A DNA stretch of 44,273 nt from Pyrenophora tritici-repentis. Its lineage: Eukaryota; Ascomycota; Dothideomycetes; Pleosporales; Pleosporaceae. Shown here in pieces: positions 27,701 to 37,507 of this stretch. Position numbers and translations under genes: made by a program. How positions within the stretch are numbered: the first letter of the stretch is position 1; each line of letters starts with the position of its first letter. The notes under the pieces were generated by a model. That model ran no database searches and was not told the DNA's origin. It saw nothing but the letters and a program-made list of their open reading frames with translations. Location of the stretch: positions 1-44,273 of the forward strand of contig NW_027093986.1 in NCBI RefSeq assembly GCF_003171515.1, read 5' to 3'.

Positions 27701-28590
27701 CTGTTGCTCTAGCTCTGTATTGTTGCCGAGGAGGAGGTCCATTAAGTCTGCCTTTCTTGGATCACTGATCTGGTCCATATCTTGCAAGGTTTGACTGTTT
27801 TGGATTGCCGTTTCTAGTTCTTTGTTGAAGGTGTCCCAGTTAGCCTTTGCAGTATTAAATCTGGGTTGGTTTGTCGGGTTTTCTACAAGGTCTGCGTTTG
27901 TTTGGATGGAGAATAGGAGGCCGTAGTGATCTGATCCAGTTTCAGGTATAGTCTGCCAGTCCGTAGCTTTGCTAGCCAAGTCTGGAGTGACAAGTGAGAG
28001 GTCTAGGACTGTTTCTCTAGATAGGTGTGGTCTGAAGAATGTGCCTACCTGGTGTGTTTAGGAGCTCTAGATCTTGTTCTTCAATCCAGTCAATAAATGG
28101 CTGTGCTCCTTGGCTCGTCGTTGGGCATAGCGGGTCCCACAATGGATGGTGCTCGTTGCTATCTAGTACTAAAATAGAACTTGGCGGAAGCTTAGTGTTA
28201 AGTATAGCTCTGGGCAGTGTTTTTTCCCCTTCGGCGTTTGTTTGGTTGTATACGTTAAATAGGTTAAATTGGAAATTAGAACCTTTTATTGTAATAGCCA
28301 TTGCGTCTGGGTCTATTTTGAAGTCGTTTTGGGTGAATGTCTCTGCTTCTAGTGTTCTAGATATATAAAATAGAACCCTAGGGCGGACGGGTAGGTTTGT
28401 TACTGGTAAGATCTGGATAAACGCAGTGTGATTTATGGATCTTGCTGTTGCGTAGTTGTCGTTGGTAGTTAGCCATGGCTCTTGAATTGCAATTATATCA
28501 GCTTTAAGTTCAACTGCAAGTTGCAGTGTAGACAGTCGCTGTAATGCTCTTGTTGAGATTGACTTGGAGGATCCTAATGTTGTTCAACAT
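24739..28590 (-). pseudogene. LINE 2 ORF2, multiply frameshifted
   Basis: All ORF2 domains of LINE 1 are present (endonuclease, reverse transcriptase with YIDD, RNase H, terminal knuckle). The frame is broken at several places by small indels, for example near 25068, 25715, 25806, 26036, 26181, 26876, 27508 and 28049, mostly in short homopolymer or dinucleotide runs. There is almost no base-substitution decay. Confidence 0.9.
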
Positions 28591-29971
28591 TAAAATCCTG
28601 CGGGGATGCTCTTTGTTACTGCTTGGTAGAGTTCGCACTCTTTGCTGTTTGCAAAGTGGGGCTCTTTGCAGTTACTACAGTGGGGGAGTGTATGGTTGCA
28701 GGGTTTTCCTTTTGTATTACACACTGAGCATTTGTGTGTTGTAGTTGCATGTTCTTCTCCGCACAAATTGCATGCTGGTTGGTTTCGGCATCTAGTGGCT
28801 GGGTGGCCAAATTGTTGGCAGTTTAGGCATTGGGTAGATGCTGCTATAGGCTTAAACTTTTCGGTGAAGAGAGTTTGTCCAAGGATTGTAATTCTACCAC
28901 CAAGTCTGGCTGCGTCTTCGGCTGTTTTGAATGCTATTACAATAGAGCTGTTCTTCTTGTTTTGCCATTCTCTTGATATCCAGTATGGGTTGCCAGTAAT
29001 TTGTAGTCCGTTGTTGTATGCTGGGATTTCTGTGTGGAGTATCTCTAGTGTCTCTGCTCCCTCCCATTCTGTTGGCACATTATGTACTACTACTTTCGTC
29101 CATGATTCTAGTAGTTGTACATTCTTTAGCTCAAACTTTTGATGCCATATATGCTTGTGTTGGACTAGGTATTCTCCTGAGTAGGTTGGAGTGGTTGTTA
29201 GAATAATATTGTTCTTTCTACTTGTTGTTACTTCCTTCACTACTGGGTCTTTGATGCCGCCCTTTGAACTCTTCGTTGATTAGGTCTCTAATCTGGAGTG
29301 GTGTGTGAGACGTAGGCTGGGTAAGCGTAAGGACTGCTTGGTAGTAGCTTGCTGGCTTTTTGTTTGTCTTCTTTTTGTAGACACTGTAGTCCATGTGTTT
29401 CCGTTGTTCTGGGCGGCTACGCTAGCGTATGATGTCTTGTTTTGTTGGGTGTTTTGGGTGTTTTGGGTGTTTTGGATGTTCTGGGTGTTCTGGTTGTTTG
29501 GTTTTCTTGGTTGTTTGGGTTTTGTGGTCCAGTTGCGGCATTAACAGCTTTCTTTAGTGTCTTTGTAGCTTGTTGGGAGGCGCTTGTAAGCGTTGCAGTC
29601 TGGTACGCAAGCTGTGCTGTAAACTTCTCAGTCATTTGCTGCGTAACCCTGCCTAGTTCCGTAAAGTCTCTAAAGACGTCCAGTAGTTGTAGTAGTTTGT
29701 TTTGGGATAGATGGGATTCGGCCATAGTAGATGCTTGTAGAATTAGGTCCCTTGCCCAGAAGATTGCTTGGGTTGAGTCCTTTGCTCTTGGTTTCTTTTC
29801 TTGGCTGTTCTGGAATGGGTTTCTCTCTCTTGTAGTTATCTCTGGGGAGAATGCCGCTGGTCTTTTATTTAGTGGTGGCTGAATAATTAACCTTGGTGTT
29901 TCTTGGGTGGTCTGCTCGATGGGTGTTGTTGGGTTGTCTTGGTGCCTTTCGTCGGTCTCCATTTCGTCGTC
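28590..29971 (-). pseudogene. LINE 2 ORF1, truncated and frameshifted
   Basis: Lacks about the first 25 codons because of the 5' truncation. It has one base missing near 29500, the five-A variant at 29372-29376 and a two-base deletion near 29265. The zinc-knuckle region (28600-28850) is intact in frame and ends at the UAAUG overlap. Confidence 0.88.
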
Positions 29972-30288
29972 TTATTGATACATTGGTTATGTGTCTTACC
30001 TCCTTTTTCTCGACAGCCAGTCATCGACAGTGACGTTGCAGAACTACTGGTCTTTGAAATCTTACTATGTGATCATCTCTGTGTCTTAGATACTTTCGCA
30101 GGATAACGTGAGTCATCATGGCATATCTAAACATTTGTAACGGTTTGGGACTTGCCAAGACCGACTTGGGTGAGAGTTGGGTACGGCCATCGCTACCACA
30201 CTTTCTCATCACACACACCTATATAGCTGCAGTTCCTCCATAGCTACACAATGCAACGCAGTCCTCCTCCTCTCCTCACACCGTTACA
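29972..30288 (+). mobile_element. Copia-type LTR, inner part
   Basis: Sequence upstream of the copia gag relic, ending CCGTTACA immediately before a primer-binding site. The outer ~23 bp of the same LTR appear to be stranded at 43608-43630 in reverse orientation, because LINE insertion and inversion split it. The partner LTR is not in the window, so the boundaries are inferred from the TGT...ACA ends and the primer site. Confidence 0.5.
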
Positions 30289-30306
30289 GTTATGAGCCCG
30301 GAAGCC
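30289..30306 (+). promoter_or_regulatory. Copia primer-binding site (half initiator tRNA-Met)
   Basis: GTTATGAGCCCGGAAGCC is complementary to the anticodon arm of initiator tRNA-Met (GGGCUCAUAAC). Copia-group elements are known to prime with such a tRNA half. Its position directly after the presumed LTR end supports the LTR call. Confidence 0.6.
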
Positions 30307-30402
30307 TTTAATTAAATCGCTGCGTTCACCCGATATACAGCTAACAGACAAGCTGTCGATACAACGACACTCAACACTAGGAGCATATTTAGCTAGGTAG
30401 TT

Positions 30403-31142
30403 ATGGCAACTCAAGAGCACGAAATGCAGGTGACGAGAGCGTTAGTTACCCTCCGAAAGCCAGACGATTAGTCGAAATAGCTGTTCACGAGGAAGATATC
30501 CGCAGACTAGAATGGTCTATAGGAGTACGTTAACCTAGATCTTTCGCCAGAGAGGCTAAAGATGCTAGAAGACGAGAGACCTAAAGAGCTCGAAGTAAGG
30601 AGATTTTGAAATCCTCTTACAGACGAGCAGATCGATATCCCAGACTTAACAGCGACAGAGCTCGCTACGTACAACTCATAGGCTAGACGATTCGATCGCG
30701 ACGAGGCCAGGTGGCTCACGAAGGAGAAGGCTCTCTGAAACCTAAGCCTAGAGATCGTGCAGACAATTAACGTCAAACACCTAGACCTAATCCTTGATTG
30801 CGCAGACGCCTATAGCCAGCTAAGAACGCTAAAGAAGCACCTCTGTCTATCGATTGGAGAGAGGAACCACTAACTTAGAGCTCGGTACACAGCAGTCTGC
30901 ACGAGACCAAAGACCGCAAACTTAGATACATGGTTCGACGAGTGGGTGACGATCACCCGACTCCTTACGGAGGCCAAGATGCCAGAGACGACTAGCAACA
31001 GGGCGCAGGAAGAGTTTATCCTGTCGATTAGAGGCCTAGACGATAGCTAGGCAGCTACTTAGCTACAAGACCTTATTAAGAAGGAACAGAAGAATAAAGA
31101 ATTTCCGCTAATCGCGGATTTGATCGCGGAGTTCAGATTATA
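30403..31142 (+). pseudogene. Copia gag relic, 5' part, with in-frame stops only
   Basis: From the ATG at 30403 a single frame can be followed for 246 codons without any frameshift, broken by ten stop codons (seven TAG, two TGA, one TAA). The readable parts (LDTWFDEWVTITRLLTEAK, EEFILSIRGLDDS) look like the UBN2-type Gag of copia elements. Every stop can be explained by C-to-T or G-to-A changes of Gln, Trp or Arg codons, as expected after repeat-induced point mutation. The frame continues at 37270 after the Tc1/mariner insertion. Confidence 0.75.
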
Positions 31143-31244
31143 CTATGGGTGTTTCTCGAAATACCTTGAGCCACCTGGATCTGGTTGGCTTGGTGGCCAA
31201 GAACATCAACTCCTATAGTAATTTGTTAGTAAATCGATGCAGCC
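31143..31244 (+). repeat. Left terminal inverted repeat of the Tc1/mariner element
   Basis: The block from CGAAATACCTTGAGCC to GATGCAGC (31157-31244) is repeated in reverse complement at the right end with about 10% mismatch. The outermost ~14 bases are less similar. An internal sub-repeat (CTATGGG near the start, CCTATAG near 31212) makes part of the arm itself fold back. Confidence 0.8.
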
Positions 31245-31350
31245 ACGCTTTCTAACACCCACAACGTATTTGAAGTTCATTGTTTGCTGCGATCGCCTCT
31301 ACTGACTCGCGTTTTTGGTGTTGCAATTTTCTCGAGCCCATCTCATCGCG

Positions 31351-32325
31351 ATGCCAGGCACCGGCCACCGCTTGCAGCCCGCTGTTCTCCAGGCTATCCT
31401 CGACCGAATTGCTGCCTGCGAAAGTGATCGAGCCATCTCTAGAGCTACAGGTGCGAGCCGTAACACAGTAGCAAAGCTGAGGTTGAGCTTAGAGTTTTGG
31501 GGCGTGCCTTATCCGCCGCGCTGCGTTCGACTTGGGCGGCCATCTATACTCCGGCAAGCTCAGCGCGAAGGCCTTCAGGCATACCTCAATGGCTCACCGG
31601 GCGCATACATGGATGAGATGAGGGACTTCTTGTACGACGAGTACGACGTTAGGATAAGCCTTGCGAGCGTTTACCGAGAGCTAGAGAAGATGAGATGGTC
31701 TCGCAAGCTTGCAACAAAGCGGGCAAAGGAGCAGAGTGAGCCACTCCGCCGCCTCTATCTTGCCAGGATGGCGCAACACTATAAGGCGGAGCAGATCGTT
31801 GCGTTGGACGAGAGCGCCTGCAATGAGCGTACGGGCGACCGCAAGTATGGCTGGTCTCCAATCGGGGAGCCGGTGGAGCTATCACACAGCTTCAGGCGAT
31901 CAGAACGGTGGTCGCTGCTGCCAGCCATGACGATAGATGGCTACATAAGCTATAAGATCTTTCAAGGCGCGATTACATCTGAGATCCTAGAAGACTTCTT
32001 AGAGTTTCAAGTGCTGCCGTTCTGCAATCCTCACCCAGGGCCAGCCTCAGTAATCGTGCTTGATAACGCCTCCATCCATCGATCAGAGCGTGTACGGGTG
32101 CTTTGCCAAAGTGCTGGAGTACTCCTTGAGTATCTGCCGCCATACTCACCAGATTTCAACCCCATCGAGAAGAGCTTTAAGCAGCTCAAGGGGTGGATGA
32201 AAAGGAATTCAGCGCAAGCGGAGAACTTCATTGACTTTGGGGTCTTTCTTGAGTATGCAGCGCAGCTGGTGTGCTGTAATATTAACTGCAGAAGCTGGTT
32301 CCATAGGTGTGGCTATCCCTATTAA
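31351..32325 (+). CDS. Tc1/mariner-type DDE transposase
   Basis: 324 residues from the ATG at 31351; the frame is open 36 bases further upstream but without an ATG. The N-terminus is a helix-turn-helix region (SDRAISRATGASRNTVAKL) for binding the terminal repeats. The DDE_3-type catalytic core shows Asp in VALDESACNE, Asp in VIVLDNASIH and Glu in NPIEKSF, with exactly 34 residues between the second Asp and the Glu, as in the Tc1 group. No stop or frameshift is present, so the enzyme may be active. It would cut and paste at TA targets, consistent with the flanking TA. Confidence 0.92.
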   Translation: MPGTGHRLQPAVLQAILDRIAACESDRAISRATGASRNTVAKLRLSLEFWGVPYPPRCVRLGRPSILRQAQREGLQAYLNGSPGAYMDEMRDFLYDEYDVRISLASVYRELEKMRWSRKLATKRAKEQSEPLRRLYLARMAQHYKAEQIVALDESACNERTGDRKYGWSPIGEPVELSHSFRRSERWSLLPAMTIDGYISYKIFQGAITSEILEDFLEFQVLPFCNPHPGPASVIVLDNASIHRSERVRVLCQSAGVLLEYLPPYSPDFNPIEKSFKQLKGWMKRNSAQAENFIDFGVFLEYAAQLVCCNINCRSWFHRCGYPY

Positions 32326-32629
32326 TTGTGCTTTTAAATGGATGCCACAGTACGTTTCTATAGGTAGATGATACCATACAAATGCGAACGATTACACCTT
32401 AATGCGCAACCCACAAAAGCGATTTAATAATTCTAAAAAAATAAGAGCTATTTCTATACATATAGAACTATCTTAGGAAGTTAACCTGTTATAATCGCAT
32501 AACGTTGTAGTGTTGTACATAGGGCTATCCAAATAGACTATTGTTGCAGCGCATTTGAAACGCCTGAAAAACCTCAACACTATAGCGGGCACGGGCCGCT
32601 GTCACCAAAAACGCTCAGGCCACTAAGCT
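32326..32629. other. Spacer between convergent transposon genes
   Basis: About 300 bp of AT-rich sequence separates the stop codons of the transposase and the minus-strand partner gene. I see no gene; shared 3' processing signals are likely but not identifiable. Confidence 0.4.
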
Positions 32630-32893
32630 TCAAGCATTCTCGCCATCATCCTCACAAACACTGCTAGACGGTTCAACCACCAATTTCTTGCGCGCAATCT
32701 CTTCTCTTTTCTTACAACGTTCGACTCGTCTCCAGTTACGATCTGTGAGACCCTGGTACCCAGCTTGCCATTCTTTTGCAGTGTTTTGTAGCGTGAAAAA
32801 CCAGCCAGGAGGCTGCTTGAAATCAGTGATCGGAATGGTCTGGTCTGGTCTGGTCTGAGGGTACAGACCAGACCAGACCAGGTGCTTACATAA

Positions 32894-32920
32894 GGACCGG
32901 TCCGACCAGACCGGTCCGAC
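32894..32920. repeat. hAT subterminal ACCGGTCCG repeats, left end
   Basis: Two copies of a palindromic ACCGGTCCG-type motif; the mirror-image set lies at about 35430-35462 at the other end. Probable transposase-binding sites. Confidence 0.55.
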
Positions 32921-32994
32921 CAACAAGACCGCCAAGAATGAGGCTGAAGCAAAGAAGGAAGCCGAGGAAATGTGTTTTACTACTGACTGTCAAT

Positions 32995-35287
32995 CTAGTC
33001 GTCTTCGTTCTCACTATCCTCGATATCGCTGTTCCCCTCAGCTTGGGGCTTTCCATACCAGGCCCGGAGACACTCGCACGCTTCTATAATATCTGCCTTC
33101 AGCCTACCACGGCGATCGACGATAGTAAGCTTCGCGCTACTAAAAAGACGTTCGCATTCATCCGACATAGGCGAGATCGCAAACATGTCTAGAGCGAAGC
33201 GAGCGAGATCTCGTTGGGAGTCGTAGCGAGATAGCCAGTACGCAATAGCCTCATTGCAACCTGCCTCTTCGTTATGAAGCCGGTCAGTAGAGATGTATTG
33301 TTCATACAAATCAGTTGTAGAAACTGGAGCGTCTATTCGAATGCGCTTATGTTCCCGCTGGCGATCAAATGCTGGGTCAGGATCTCTCTCTTCCTGGCTG
33401 GTGGTGGCAGCATCTCGACAGGGTACCTTCCCTTATACTCTGTCTCCCAGAGATGCTTCACCGCTAATTGTGCGTTTTCAAACCACCTCTTCTTCTCTTC
33501 GTCATGAAGAACCCACTCTTGCCTGAACCATCCCCCTTGCGATATGGATCAAGGATTTGAGCCGCATAATATGCCGGTGGAAGGTCAGTATCTTCAGGGA
33601 ATCGATTTTGCCAATTCAGCTGCTGATTGTTATAGTACTCAACGCACTTTAACCAAGCAGCATCAGCGCAGCCTTGAAGGTACTTCCATGTAAAGTTGTT
33701 ATCGTCCTCAGTGTGGATGTCGTGGTAGTGATCCTTCGTCTCGCTTATCTCCCGGAGAAGGCAGTCCAAAGTTGAAAACCAGTCCGCAAGTGACGTCTTC
33801 TTACCTTCAGAAAGCAAAGTTGCAGCATAGAAGTCTTTGAGAGCGAGTTCAATCTTTTCAAGCTCAAACCAGTGCTGTCCATCAAGCTTAAAGTTCGCGA
33901 TCCCTACGGAGCCCTTTCCAGGTACATGACGAGCCGAGAAGAGCTCTAAACGTTCTCGAACATTTAATGCACGTGTAATCGAATAAAACCATGAGTTCCA
34001 GCGGGTCGAGTTGTTCTGGATAAGCTCAAGCCCGTCGAATTGCGAAAGATCTCCGCCGATAATAATTGTAGCAAACTCCTCACGCCGTTGTGGAGTAAGC
34101 CTGATGTATCGCACCAGGTTGTGAAGACGACCCAAACATCCGAACTTCTTCCAGAGCTCTTCCACCTTCGTATAGTCGCCACGTTGATGATGCTTCTCCA
34201 GCTTCGCAAGATACTTCTCACAGTTTCGCCCCATAAGGAACGCCTGGCAACAGAGGTTGATGACATGGCCCAAGCAACGCAGCCGGCGATGACGACGTTG
34301 TTTTGACTTCATCCATGGGCAGAGATCCTTGAGTATAAACTCAACAGCGGTATCATTTGCCGAGGCATTATCCAGCATAAAGTATCCAATCTGATCTCCG
34401 CTAATGTCGTATTCTTCCAGCAATTCAAGGACCACCGATCCAAGATTCTCTCCAGTATGTTCGCCGTATATACGTCGCATACCTAAAGCGGTAACACGTC
34501 GCATGCCGGTAGTATCAATCCACATAGCGACGACGCCTAGGATAGCGTAAGGGTTTGGTGAAGTCCAGAGATCAAAGGAGATAGAGATCCTACTCCGTGA
34601 ATGGTGTAGGTCCTCCCTAAGCTGTTGCTTCTTCGATATGAATGCATTCATTACCCAGCTTCGGATAGTCTTCGCAGCCTTCGGGAGGTGGTTGAGTAGT
34701 GCCGGATTTAAAAAGAGGAGTAGTTCACGAAAGTACTGGTTCTCTAATTGAAAGAAGGCGATATGGCAGTACACAATCCAACGAATTAGAAGCTCTTTAA
34801 ACTTCTCTACTGACTCCTTCCAGAAAAAGATGCTGGAAGCAGCCCCATCCTTTTGCTGGTCGATTATAGACTTCCGTACAGAACCCTTTCGCTTGATGCC
34901 ACTCTGGGGATCAATCTGGTGCTTCTGTTCCAGGTGATTCCGGATCCTAGAAGTGCCATTGATGACAAACAACTCTTGCTTGCTCTTCCCAACCCTGCAC
35001 TCATGGCAGTAATACACCTCTTTCTTATCGCTATCTCGAATGTATTGGAGTCCGTACTTCCAGATGTGTGATGTACCTTGACGGAAATCCTTCCTTGCAA
35101 TTATTGCACGTTTCACGTACGTGATACCGCCCTGCACGAACTCATCTGGAGATTCGTGATATTGAATAGGAGTGGGTGATAGTATAGGGGTGGGTGATGA
35201 CGTGGGGATAGGAGATGGAGTAAGAGACGTTAAATCTAGTCTTATAATATTCGATGGGGACGGTGAGGTTGGTGTTGAAGGCTCCAT
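32995..35287 (-). pseudogene. hAT transposase, two frameshifts
   Basis: Starts at the ATG at 35287. A Pro/Ser/Thr-rich leader is followed by a BED-type zinc finger (CHECR, then IRNHLEQKH), the RNase H-like core (SFDLWTSPNP, FMLDNASAND, RCLGHVINL, STRWNSW) and an all-alpha region. The frame shifts by one base near 33530 (run of five G) and again near 33435. The hAT C-terminal dimerisation region (YWLSRYDSQRDLARFAL, then SPMSDECERLFSSAK) lies at 32995-33345. The product is inactive unless the indels are sequence errors. Confidence 0.9.
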
Positions 35288-37168
35288 AACAATAGTATAT
35301 AAGTAGGTTGTTAAGGACTTGATTGTTCTATGTAAGTAGAAGACTTACCTTGATCTTAATGACTCATATTGTGCTAAATTTTCTGGCTAGATTAGTCTAA
35401 GATCTAGTCACGTGGACCTATTTATAGCCGGACCGGTCCGATCATCTAGACCGGTCCGACCACGGTCTCAAAAAATCGCCAGACCAGACCAAGTCTTGGC
35501 GGTCTAGACCAGACCAAGACCAAGTCAGACCAGACCATTCCGATCACTGCTTGAAATGCTGCGTCCACAACTTCAAGATATCACCAGATGGCTGCATCAA
35601 GAGGTTGATATCCATAGCTCCGTCAATACAAGAGTCTTATAAAGCTCGTTAATGTCCTCTCCAACTGTAGGAAATTTTAACTTAAGGTAGTTAAAGAAAT
35701 TACTAGTATGCTCGTTAATCTCCTGCTCATGATCATATCGGATAGGCGCCCACTGAGATGCACTAGATACCTCAGCTCTTGTTATCGTTGGTGCAGCTGC
35801 CTGCAAGTTAGACTCCTGTTGAGGTTGCCTGTTCATCCGCTCAAGCTGTCCAACGATGAGCAGTTTTGTTAAGCTTTTGATATCATCGTCGCCATCTCCA
35901 GCCGCCCGCAACTTGCGCGTTTTCTCATGCACCCGCAGGTCCTTTGCTCTCAAAATTGCAAGCCGTACATCATCAGATGGCTCATCGTACGTTGCCCTTC
36001 TCGCTGTAATTGCTCTTGCCCACATGGAGATAATGTTGCCGTTGACAAAGAGGTGATCTTCGAAGCGCGCTGGCTGCCTCGCTGTTGGCGCCATCCAGCA
36101 GCAATAAGGATAGTTCTCGCAATGGGTATCTGTACAGCGCCATCTATCCCGGATAGCAATAGCATGCCCGCTACCTGCTTGTTCAGCTGCTATTACACCA
36201 GCAAGCCCCTCCTCTTGAATCACCGTTGCGGTGCGTCGACGAGGACCGTCGACAACCGTTGGCAACGGCTGCTGCTCCCCTGGAATTTCAGCCAAGATGA
36301 GCTCGAAATCGACGTTTACTGGCTCGCTGACATAGTTATCAACCTCTACAACAAGGCGCTGAAAGCTATTCCACGTTGCATCAACACCTCGCCGCAATCG
36401 CTTTATCGCGCGCTCGCGTTTGGCCTGCTTAGCTGGGTAAACAACAGTGCAAACAGATGAGATCTTCGCTCTTTTTGGCCGTAATTCTGCAACAACGTCA
36501 TCTACCCACTGCCATAGGTCGTCGAAATGCAGCGAGTACAGCCGTACGCCGTGCTCGCTATCGGCAGCTTCAGGAATAAAGTGTTTCTCCATATCACCAC
36601 CAAGGCAAGCCCTCCACCTAACGCGCAGTACAGGATTAACCTCATCCTCTAGCGCTTGCGATGAGCGAGGCAGCCATGGAGTGCCTTCTTGACGTCGGTA
36701 CGCTGGCTCTCCCTCATCCTCAACACTACCGGCAGCGCCCTTAGCAGCGATCTCATCCTCATCCTCAGGCAGCGGATCGCCATCTCCATCCTCGAAAGTA
36801 TCCTCATCCTCGCCAACGATATCTTCAGCTTGCGCGGAGGCAGCTGTTTGGGTGGCTTGCAGCTCAGGCTCGGACAACGGGCTTTGACGGCGCGGCGGGG
36901 CAGTCGCTGGAGGCGACGGCAGCGCCTCACGGCGGACACGTTTAGGCGTTAAATGGGTAGGATTTTGTCTAGTTGCTGGCGCTCTACGCTTCTGGGAGGA
37001 CGGGTTAACGCCTTGATCGAATGGCTGCTTCGGCTTACGCTGGCGCTTGGGCGGCATCCCAACAGCAGCTAGATTGAGCTCGCAACAAGCTCCACACAAA
37101 CAAAACGCTATACACGAACGATTTAGAGTACAGGACTAGCTTCATGGGCTTCTGGAGGTGGGAAACGG

Positions 37169-37267
37169 CTGCTGCATTAATTTACTAACAAATTACTATG
37201 GGAGTTGATGTTCTTGGGCACCAAGCTAACCAGATCCAGGCGGCTCAAGGTATTTCGAAAACCACAA
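37169..37267 (-). repeat. Right terminal inverted repeat of the Tc1/mariner element
   Basis: Reverse complement of the left arm, from GCTGCATTAATTTAC at the inner edge to ACCACAA at the outer edge, followed by the TA duplication at 37268-37269. Confidence 0.8.
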
Positions 37268-37269
37268 TA

Positions 37270-37472
37270 CCGACGTACACGTCCAATCACACACCAACTT
37301 CGAGTTTTTCCGAACACGTGAAACTCCATCAGAAACCAACTATATCCATCGAAAGAAATAGATTCCGACTACTCCCAAGCCGTGCAGCCGCGTGGTTGTG
37401 GAGATACAAGGAGTCTAGTACCCCAAACGCGACGCGTCCGAACTTTCAGAAGCAAACGCACAGACCAAGCCA
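37270..37472 (+). pseudogene. Copia gag relic, 3' part
   Basis: Reads in the same frame as 30403-31142 when the Tc1/mariner element is skipped (FRLY, then RRTRP across the join). It has one stop (TGA near 37320) and is cut by the 5' end of LINE 3 at 37473. The rest of the copia element is not in the window. Confidence 0.65.
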
Positions 37473-37507
37473 AGAAACAACAACAACAAGACAACAGAGA
37501 GGCTAAA

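Larger units (their letters stand above)
24490..29971 (-). mobile_element. LINE copy 2 (5'-truncated)
   Basis: Same family as LINE 1. In sense orientation it begins inside ORF1 at GACGACGAAATGGAG, about 75 bases after the ORF1 start, and ends with a terminal hairpin (24518-24549) and a (TAA)n tail (24490-24508). It is almost identical to LINE 1 in substitutions but carries many 1-2 base indels. Its 5' flank (29972-29984) matches the 3' flank of LINE 3 rather than its own 3' flank. Confidence 0.93.
32824..35549 (-). mobile_element. hAT DNA transposon (2726 bp)
   Basis: Ends are inverted repeats CAGTGATCGGAATGGTCTGG and its complement, and the element is flanked by the 8-bp duplication CTTGAAAT (32816-32823 and 35550-35557). 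Subterminal arrays of GGTCTG and ACCGGTCCG motifs occur at both ends, typical binding sites for hAT transposases. It encodes one transposase on the minus strand and is inserted in the partner gene of the Tc1/mariner element. Confidence 0.95.
32630..37099 (-). pseudogene. Unidentified partner gene of the Tc1/mariner element, split by hAT
   Basis: The main frame is 35597-37099 (500 residues from the ATG at 37099; an ATG at 37057 starting MPPKRQRKPK may be the real start). A one-base frame change near 35620 continues it to the hAT insertion site, and it resumes beyond the hAT in the same frame (32823 down to the stop at 32630). Features: a basic NLS-like N-terminus, Pro-rich then Asp/Glu-rich low complexity (residues ~95-130), a central conserved-looking region and a Cys/His cluster (RCTDTHC, CC, then His, near 36050-36150) that could bind zinc. 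The family is not recognised. Placement inside the terminal repeats suggests a transposon accessory protein; a captured host gene is the alternative. Confidence 0.65.
31143..37267. mobile_element. Two-gene Tc1/mariner element (with nested hAT)
   Basis: Bounded by imperfect inverted repeats of roughly 100 bp and by TA on each side (31141-31142 and 37268-37269). Removing it joins the copia gag in frame, which defines the ends well. It carries a DD34E transposase on the plus strand and an unidentified gene on the minus strand, converging on a 304-bp spacer. Without the 2.7-kb hAT insertion and its duplication it is about 3.4 kb. Confidence 0.82.

Noticed and set aside
30403..31142. Stop-codon reassignment or readthrough in the copia gag
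   Set aside because: All three stop types occur and no other gene in the window uses in-frame stops. RIP-like mutation explains it more simply.
31143..31222. An ~80-bp miniature element with its own TA flanks inside the Tc1/mariner terminal repeat
   Set aside because: The similarity between left and right ends extends past the putative 80-bp unit to about 31244, so the fold-back belongs to the longer terminal repeat.
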